NCBI GenBank assembly: GCA_026396355.1
Contig: JAPLWY010000011.1
Location: forward strand, 1 to 9,070
Direction of reading: 5' to 3'
DNA: 9,070 nt
Origin: Microcaldota archaeon
GTDB lineage: Archaea; Micrarchaeota; Micrarchaeia; Anstonellales; Anstonellaceae
Part shown: piece after piece, positions 5,471-9,070 of the stretch
Numbering within the stretch: the first letter of the stretch is position 1
Layout of the letters: each line of letters opens with the position of its first letter
Translations under genes and position numbers: made by a program
Notes under the pieces: model-generated
Told to the model about the DNA's origin: nothing
Seen by the model: the letters and a program-made list of their open reading frames with translations, nothing else
Databases searched by the model: none

Positions 5471-6820
5471 ATGGGATTTAAGAAATTAGGCTTGAGCCAG
5501 CCAGTGCTTTCGGCTCTTACTGAAATGGGCTTTTCAAAGCCCACTCCAATACAGGAAAAGGGGATACCTCTTTTGCTGCAGGGCGAAGACCTTATCGGGC
5601 AGGCGCAGACCGGAACAGGCAAAACTGCTGCATTTGGCATTTGCATACTTGAGAAATTGGCACTTGGCAAATCAGAGCGTGGCAAGGTGCGCTCATTGGT
5701 TCTTGCGCCAACGCGCGAGCTTGCCATCCAAATCACAGGCGAGATACAGAAAATAGGCAAGCATCTTCATTTGCGCACGCTGGCGGTTTACGGCGGACAG
5801 GATATTGAACGGCAGCTCGGGCCTCTTTCTTCAGGCGTGGACATAGTAGTCGGCACCCCTGGCAGGATACTGGACCACATTGAAAGGCGCACGCTTGACC
5901 TGTCGCGCGTAGAGGTGGCAGTGCTTGACGAAGCCGACCGGATGCTGGACATGGGATTCATTGAGGACATTGAGAAAATACTCCAGAAAACCCCGCAGAA
6001 CAGGCAGACTCTGCTTTTCTCTGCAACCATGCCTCCAACCATAACCGAGCTTAGCAAGAAATACATGCACGCGCCCCAGGAAGTGCGCGTTTCAGAAGAC
6101 TCGCTCTCGGTAAAGTCAATAAGGCAGTATTTCATCGAAGTCTCAAAATTCGACAGGCTGAACGCATTTCTCATTCTCCTTGCGCAGAAAAAGCCAGAGC
6201 TCGCGCTCGTTTTCGTGCGCACCAAGCACGGCGCTGACCGGCTCAACGAAATACTGGAGGACAGGGGATTCCGCTCAATGGCGCTTCATGGCGACATGTC
6301 TCAGAACAAGCGCGACCGCTCCATGGACGCATTCCGCAGGAAGCACATCAACATACTGGTGGCTACTGACCTCGCAAGCCGCGGGCTGGACGTGACCGGG
6401 GTTTCACACGTGATAAATTACGACACTACGGATGACCCCATGACTTATGTGCACAGGATTGGAAGGACCGGCAGGATGGGCAAGGACGGCGAGGCAATAA
6501 GCTTCATTTTCTTCGACCAGGCAAGTATAATCAGCATAATCGAAAAAGTGACTGACAGCAAGCTTGAGGAAATCAAGCTGAACTTCAAGATTGAGGACCT
6601 GCCGCGGCGCGTGAACTTTGCGCGCAGGGAAAGCGACGACTCGAGGGGAAGGCGCGACAGGCCTCGGAACGGGCCGCCCCACGGCGCGCGCAGGGAAGGG
6701 AGAGGGGACAGCCGCGGACCAAGGTGCGAAGGCGGACGGGACCGCTCGCCCCACATCTCAACCGCAAAAAAGGAGTTCTCCTCGCGCAGCGGGCACCAGT
6801 TTTTCGGAAGGAGAAACTGA
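5471..6820 (+). CDS. DEAD-box ATP-dependent RNA helicase with RGG-like tail
   Basis: ATP-dependent RNA unwinding or RNP remodelling in the cytoplasm, with likely roles in ribosome assembly, RNA decay or cold adaptation. All superfamily 2 motifs are present: Q motif with Phe3 and GFSKPTPIQ (20-28); motif I AQTGTGKT (45-52); Ia PTRELA (80-85); GG (108-109) and TPGR (129-132); II DEAD (153-156); III SAT (184-186); IV LVFVRT (246-251); V ATDLASRGLDV (298-308); VI HRIGRTGR (328-335). The helicase core ends near residue 376. Residues 377-449 are low-complexity and rich in Arg, Gly, Asp and Ser, ending FFGRRN, probably a disordered RNA-binding tail. Total length 449 is normal. The start at ATG 5471 is supported by GGAAGGTG 5 bp upstream and the expected distance to the Q motif. 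It stands alone on the plus strand, 51 bp before a separately promoted small gene. DeaD/RhlE-like; the exact ortholog is not assigned. Confidence 0.96.
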   Translation: MGFKKLGLSQPVLSALTEMGFSKPTPIQEKGIPLLLQGEDLIGQAQTGTGKTAAFGICILEKLALGKSERGKVRSLVLAPTRELAIQITGEIQKIGKHLHLRTLAVYGGQDIERQLGPLSSGVDIVVGTPGRILDHIERRTLDLSRVEVAVLDEADRMLDMGFIEDIEKILQKTPQNRQTLLFSATMPPTITELSKKYMHAPQEVRVSEDSLSVKSIRQYFIEVSKFDRLNAFLILLAQKKPELALVFVRTKHGADRLNEILEDRGFRSMALHGDMSQNKRDRSMDAFRRKHINILVATDLASRGLDVTGVSHVINYDTTDDPMTYVHRIGRTGRMGKDGEAISFIFFDQASIISIIEKVTDSKLEEIKLNFKIEDLPRRVNFARRESDDSRGRRDRPRNGPPHGARREGRGDSRGPRCEGGRDRSPHISTAKKEFSSRSGHQFFGRRN

Positions 6821-6840
6821 AAAGCGCGCAAGGGCAAAGG

Positions 6841-6850
6841 ATAAATATTT
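6841..6850 (+). promoter_or_regulatory. TATA-like box for the 89-residue membrane protein
   Basis: ataaatattt is centred about 27 bp before ATG 6872, the leaderless distance. A TATA-like element is kept at the same distance in the decayed copy at 7692. Confidence 0.6.
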
Positions 6851-6871
6851 CCCGCGCTTAAAGGTTGCTCT

Positions 6872-7141
6872 ATGGGCGAAATAGACCAGCTGCGCGCTGA
6901 AATAACGGCGATAAAGGAAAGGAACGCAAAAGTGGAGTCAGACAAGTCTTGGGAGACAAGCTGGTCGCGCAAGTTCGTGATTTTCATCCTCACTTACGGG
7001 GCAATAATCATCTACTTTTACGCGGTAGGGCTTCCCAACCCGTTTGTCAACTCGCTCGTGCCAGCGCTTGCATTTGTAATCTCCACACTGAGCCTTCAGT
7101 TCTTCAAGAATTACTGGGCAAAGCACATTTACAAAAAGTGA
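6872..7141 (+). CDS. Small two-helix membrane protein
   Basis: 89 residues. The N-terminal part (1-33) is charged and helical, with a short coiled-coil look (QLRAEITAIKERNAKVESDK). It is followed by the conserved-looking stretch SWETSWSRKF, a first transmembrane helix (about 35-53, FVIFILTYGAIIIYFYAVG), a short loop PNPF, a second helix (about 59-77) and a basic end HIYKK. From memory, similar small proteins with W-E-x-S-W and LP-x-PF-x-NSxVPA patterns occur widely in DPANN archaea and CPR bacteria with no known function. It is predicted to sit in the membrane with both ends inside. A TATA-like box lies 22-31 bp upstream; aaaggt at 6860-6865 could also be a weak ribosome binding site. A decayed copy of its promoter and first codons lies at 7692-7769. 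Confidence 0.85.
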   Translation: MGEIDQLRAEITAIKERNAKVESDKSWETSWSRKFVIFILTYGAIIIYFYAVGLPNPFVNSLVPALAFVISTLSLQFFKNYWAKHIYKK

Positions 7142-7164
7142 AGGGCTGGCGCGCGGATAAAAAC

Positions 7165-7179
7165 AAGAAAAATTTTCTT
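7165..7179. terminator. Bidirectional T-rich inverted repeat between convergent genes
   Basis: AAGAAAA and TTTTCTT form a 7-bp inverted repeat around one base, giving a run of T on both strands. It lies 23 bp after the stop at 7141 and 38 bp beyond the stop (7218) of the opposing gene, a natural place for shared termination. Confidence 0.5.
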
Positions 7180-7217
7180 CGATTGCGCGCTTGCCCGGAG
7201 TGCCTGTGCCTAAACGC

Positions 7218-7592
7218 CTATCCCCGAGTTTGTTTCTTGCCTTGCGTCGCAGACGCGTTTCCATCCTGAGAAATATGCTTCTTTATTTTATTCACAGCCA
7301 TCTTGGTCATATCCGAATCTGGGTCAGGCGCGTGCTTATTGAGAAGGCGTGAAATATTATTGTTGATGCTTGGAAACGTGCTCTTTCCTTTCGCCATTTC
7401 AAGCGGTGCCCACCATTTCAGTTCAGCGCACTTTTTTATTGCGTGTATTGCAATGAGTTCCGACTTTTCCATGATTAAGCCTGCTGCAGCCGCCGCATCT
7501 CCACTTTCATGATGCAATGAAACGAGTTCAGGAATACCAACAGTTGCCATTTGCATAAGATGCTGCTCAAAACCGTATCTCGTAAGACTCAT
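7218..7592 (-). CDS. Unrecognised 124-residue soluble protein
   Basis: I do not recognise this protein. The reading starts at ATG 7592 (MSLTRYGFEQHLMQMATVGI). An upstream GTG at 7601 would add three residues, but it lies inside the likely ribosome binding site AAGGTGG (complement of 7598-7604), six bases before ATG 7592, so 7592 is preferred. The sequence looks mostly alpha-helical and soluble, with an alanine run (DAAAAAG), KWWAPLE, and a basic polar C-terminus (from about 95: KKHISQDGNASATQ, KKQTRG). There is no transmembrane segment, signal peptide or metal-binding cysteine cluster. It lies in a segment bounded by a small membrane gene and a decayed copy of that gene's start, beside tRNA-Glu, so recent arrival is possible. 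A TATA-like stretch near 7625-7637 could be its promoter. Confidence 0.7.
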   Translation of the reverse strand: MSLTRYGFEQHLMQMATVGIPELVSLHHESGDAAAAAGLIMEKSELIAIHAIKKCAELKWWAPLEMAKGKSTFPSINNNISRLLNKHAPDPDSDMTKMAVNKIKKHISQDGNASATQGKKQTRG

Positions 7593-7598
7593 ATAATC

Positions 7599-7618
7599 CA
7601 CCTTCTAACACCTTCTAA
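7599..7618. repeat. Tandem 10-bp direct repeat duplicating a ribosome binding site
   Basis: CACCTTCTAA occurs twice in tandem. Read on the minus strand, each copy is TTAGAAGGTG, carrying the GGTG core of the ribosome binding site for the gene starting at 7592. Only the proximal copy is correctly spaced. Confidence 0.75.
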
Positions 7619-7691
7619 TACGAATGTATTAAATGCGTTATGTTTTCAGAAGTAAAGCGAAAAACAGAGGGATTCTCATCGGCTACGGCAG

Positions 7692-7769
7692 TATTTATTT
7701 TTCCAGCTTAAAGTTCGTCCTATGGGCGAAGTAGATACTCTGTACGCTGATAAAAATAGACAGAATTAG
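7692..7769 (+). pseudogene. Decayed copy of the promoter and start of the 6872 gene
   Basis: Positions 7697-7750 align without gaps to 6847-6900, with 39 of 54 bases identical by my count, covering the leader and the first ten codons. The frame starts at ATG 7722 and reads MGEVDTLYADKNRQN then TAG (7767-7769), against MGEIDQLRAE in the intact gene. A TATA-like tatttatttt (7692-7701) keeps its spacing. The stop codon abuts the tRNA-Glu discriminator at 7770. Neither transmembrane helix remains, so this is a truncated duplicate. Bases 7619-7690 upstream show nothing beyond the promoter of the minus-strand gene. Confidence 0.7.
7751..7758 (-). terminator. T-run after tRNA-Glu
   Basis: On the minus strand this is a T-rich stretch (ATTTTTA core) 12 bp beyond the tRNA 3' end, suited to archaeal termination. 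It lies inside the decayed gene copy. Confidence 0.4.
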
Positions 7770-7868
7770 TGCTCCGACCGGGATTCGAACCCGGGTTACC
7801 GGCTTTCTTCATGCCCCTAAAAGTCATGTGAAAGGCCAGCGTCCTTGACCGGGCTAGACTATCGGAGC
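7770..7868 (-). tRNA. tRNA-Glu(UUC) with one intron
   Basis: Acceptor stem GCTCCGA pairs with TCGGAGC, discriminator A (complement of 7770), no encoded CCA. The D-stem GTCT/GGAC has a GG-containing loop. Anticodon stem CTGGC/GCCGG. The anticodon TTC lies at 7830-7832. T-stem CCGGG/CCCGG with loop TTCGAAT. A 24-nt intron (7805-7828) lies after A37. All arms pair fully once the intron is removed. A TATA-like box is present 23-33 bp upstream on the minus strand. Confidence 0.95.
7805..7828 (-). other. Intron of tRNA-Glu (position 37/38), canonical bulge-helix-bulge
   Basis: On the minus strand the central four-pair helix is CUUU (32-35) with GAAG of the intron. The three-base bulges are C36-A37-C and A-A-A38, and the inner intron stem is AUG/CAU. 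This is a complete hBHBh' motif cut between the second and third base of each bulge, giving a 24-nt intron. Confidence 0.9.
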
Positions 7869-7890
7869 CCGACTTTTTCTTGCCTACAAG

Positions 7891-7901
7891 GGGTTATAAA
7901 A
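7891..7901 (-). promoter_or_regulatory. TATA-like box for tRNA-Glu
   Basis: On the minus strand this reads GTTTTATAACC, about 23-33 bp before the tRNA 5' end at 7868. Confidence 0.6.
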
Positions 7902-7947
7902 CTGTTCCTCTCCCGCATTTGCCATTGCAGGGCACGCAAGCACGCGA

Positions 7948-7957
7948 AAGGATAAAA
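7948..7957 (+). promoter_or_regulatory. TATA-like box for the MarC-family gene
   Basis: aggataaaag lies 30-40 bp before ATG 7988, giving a leader of about 5-15 nt. It supports 7988 as the start over the upstream in-frame ATG at 7880, which lies on the tRNA-Glu promoter side. Confidence 0.4.
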
Positions 7958-7987
7958 GCAAAGCCTGGCTTATTCCGGGCGATTCCA

Positions 7988-8563
7988 ATGGACCTCAACG
8001 CAATTTCAATCATAACCGCATTCATCGCGCTATTCGTGGTAATGGACCCGTTTTCCTCAGTTCCTGTATTTCTCACGCTCACCAAGGCATTTGCACAGGA
8101 GAAAAGGCGCGAGGCTGCAGGGGTTGCCGCGCTGGTGGCTGCTGGCGTTTTCATAGGCTTCCTGACTCTTGGCCCAATGGCGCTCTCATTCATGGGCATC
8201 CGCCTCGAAAGCTTTGAGATTGGTGGCGGAATACTGATGCTCCTGATTGCTATCTCATTCGCTCTTGGGATAGAGTATGGTGACAAGGACAAAACTTCAG
8301 TTGAGGCAGTAATCATTGGCGTGCCCATGCTCTCAGGCCCTGGCACCATGCTCACCGCCGTTCTTCTTGCCACCAGCCTTGGCTTTTTCAATGTCCTGGT
8401 TGCGGGAATTGCCTGCTGCTGCATCACTTACCTAATACTCTTATTCTCATCAAAAGTATACAAGCTGATTGGCAAGAACGGGCTGGAAATACTCTCGCGT
8501 GTTGCAGGCGTGCTTCTGGCGGCGTTTGCAGTGGAGTACATAAGAAAAGGACTTGGGCTGTGA
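7988..8563 (+). CDS. MarC-family integral membrane protein
   Basis: 191 residues from ATG 7988 (MDLNAISIITAFIALFVVMD), close to the family's usual length of about 200. An in-frame ATG at 7880 is rejected because it would add an unrelated polar extension and sit on promoter sequence. Six predicted transmembrane helices lie at about 5-27, 45-66, 77-95, 107-130, 133-155 and 170-188. Family signatures are DPFSSVPVFL (20-29) in helix 1, GGGILMLLIAI (79-89) and the re-entrant-like SGPGT (116-120). MarC-type proteins are widespread in bacteria and archaea. Despite the name, a role in antibiotic resistance has not held up, and the substrate is unknown. Three cysteines in a row (141-143) lie in helix 5. 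It is convergent with the DUF63 gene downstream, with 78 bp between them. Confidence 0.92.
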   Translation: MDLNAISIITAFIALFVVMDPFSSVPVFLTLTKAFAQEKRREAAGVAALVAAGVFIGFLTLGPMALSFMGIRLESFEIGGGILMLLIAISFALGIEYGDKDKTSVEAVIIGVPMLSGPGTMLTAVLLATSLGFFNVLVAGIACCCITYLILLFSSKVYKLIGKNGLEILSRVAGVLLAAFAVEYIRKGLGL

Positions 8564-8588
8564 ATTCCAAACCAATCTTGCTCTTGCT

Positions 8589-8640
8589 AGCGTGCAAAAA
8601 GGGCTCAGCTTCTGAACTTCTACCAACGCACGCTCTTTTT
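8589..8640 (+). terminator. Hairpin plus T-run after the MarC-family gene
   Basis: AGCGTGC (8589-8595) pairs with GCACGCT (8628-8634) across a 32-base loop, followed by ctttttc. The T-run alone would suit archaeal termination; the long-loop stem may be incidental. Confidence 0.35.
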
Positions 8641-8641
8641 C

Positions 8642-9070
8642 TCAAACCCCTACCAGCATGCGAAGCGCGTCCCTGATGCCTGGCGCAAATCCCACCACTG
8701 CAACCACAAGAAGTATCAGCGACTTGTCCGACTTTGCCATCTTTTCCTTGTTTATGAAGTAAACAATCAATGACGCCAGCGTTATTTTTATCAGGAAAAA
8801 CAGAAAAAAACCCAAAGGCGAGGCATTCCCAATCCCGGATGAGAGCACATGCTGCTCGAAATACGCCTTTCCAGAGGCTGCAGAGAACAGGTCAATCACC
8901 ACAAATGTGGCTGCCCCGTCAAATGCCTGCCCGAAAATCGCCAGCTTTTCATGAAGCTTCAACTTCATTTTTCCCAGCTTTGAAAGCAGGAAGAACGCAA
9001 TAAGCGAGCCCGCGCCTGCAATTGCAAGCGTGAGTGCAAAAAAATCAAAGTTTTTTGCAAACGGGAGAAG
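8642..9070 (-). CDS. DUF63-family membrane protein (5' end outside window)
   Basis: The frame is open from the right edge to the TGA at 8642-8644, giving 142 visible codons. The Met at 8968 is internal: 34 further in-frame codons without a stop lie upstream and continue a hydrophobic helix (FFALTLAIAGAGSLIAFFLL). Recognisable family features are AFDGAATFVVIDLF, YFEQHVLSSGIGN, a helix FFLFFLIKITLASLIVYFIN followed by KEK, and the C-terminal GFAPGIRDALRMLVGV. DUF63 proteins are archaeal multi-pass membrane proteins of about 250-300 residues and unknown function, so roughly half is visible. The E-x-HVL and APGIRD motifs are the strongest evidence. It supports archaeal origin. Confidence 0.85.
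   Translation of the reverse strand, partial: LLPFAKNFDFFALTLAIAGAGSLIAFFLLSKLGKMKLKLHEKLAIFGQAFDGAATFVVIDLFSAASGKAYFEQHVLSSGIGNASPLGFFLFFLIKITLASLIVYFINKEKMAKSDKSLILLVVAVVGFAPGIRDALRMLVGV

Noticed and set aside
7626..7684. Possible C/D-box small RNA on the minus strand (GATGA and CTGA about 35 nt apart)
   Set aside because: The C box is not a full match and there are no D' and C' boxes between them.
7880..7987. N-terminal extension of the MarC-family gene from ATG 7880
   Set aside because: The extra residues are polar and unlike the family, and the segment contains the tRNA-Glu promoter and the gene's own TATA-like box.
1..9070. CRISPR arrays, insertion sequences and transposase genes
   Set aside because: No regularly spaced repeats and no transposase- or integrase-like protein were seen on either strand.

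Overview
The window is archaeal and most likely from a DPANN lineage (Micrarchaeota, Diapherotrites or a relative; this placement is inference). Direct evidence for Archaea is two tRNA genes that read as functional tRNAs only after removal of small introns with bulge-helix-bulge geometry. Neither tRNA encodes CCA. Several genes have TATA-like boxes 23-30 bp before the start codon with little or no leader, GGTG-type ribosome binding sites occur, and a DUF63 membrane protein is present.

Layout. 1-311 (minus, cut by the window edge): a membrane protein of a type often found beside [FeFe] hydrogenase genes. 350-3608 (plus): a tight three-gene operon for a NuoE-like subunit (HydC), a NuoF-like flavoprotein (HydB) and the catalytic [FeFe] hydrogenase HydA. 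The membrane gene and the operon diverge from 38 bp holding one nearly symmetric TATA-like element. 3741-3873 (plus): tRNA-Leu(CAA) with two introns, one in the anticodon loop and one in the T-loop. 3886-3940: two adjacent perfect inverted repeats. 3949-5277 (minus): an exported, membrane-anchored protein with Ig-like domains. 5471-6820 (plus): a DEAD-box RNA helicase with a leader of about 100 nt and an RGG-like tail. 6872-7141 (plus): a small two-helix membrane protein. 7218-7592 (minus): an unrecognised protein. 7692-7769: a decayed copy of the start of the 6872 gene, with its promoter, abutting the 3' end of an intron-containing tRNA-Glu(UUC) (7770-7868, minus). 7988-8563 (plus): a MarC-family membrane protein. 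8642-9070 (minus, cut by the edge): a DUF63 membrane protein.

How the genes work together. HydC, HydB and HydA should form a soluble complex passing electrons between NAD(P)H (FMN site in HydB), the iron-sulfur relays and the H-cluster, either evolving H2 to reoxidise NAD(P)H in fermentation or oxidising H2. The set is reduced compared with bacterial electron-bifurcating HydABC: HydB has only the NuoF core, and HydA has lost two of four ligands of the His-ligated [4Fe-4S] site. No maturase genes (hydE, hydF, hydG) are in the window. The remaining genes look like unrelated housekeeping or envelope functions.

The main points of interest are the minimal archaeal [FeFe] hydrogenase with its cofactor-site changes, the two-intron tRNA-Leu, and the duplicated gene start beside tRNA-Glu.
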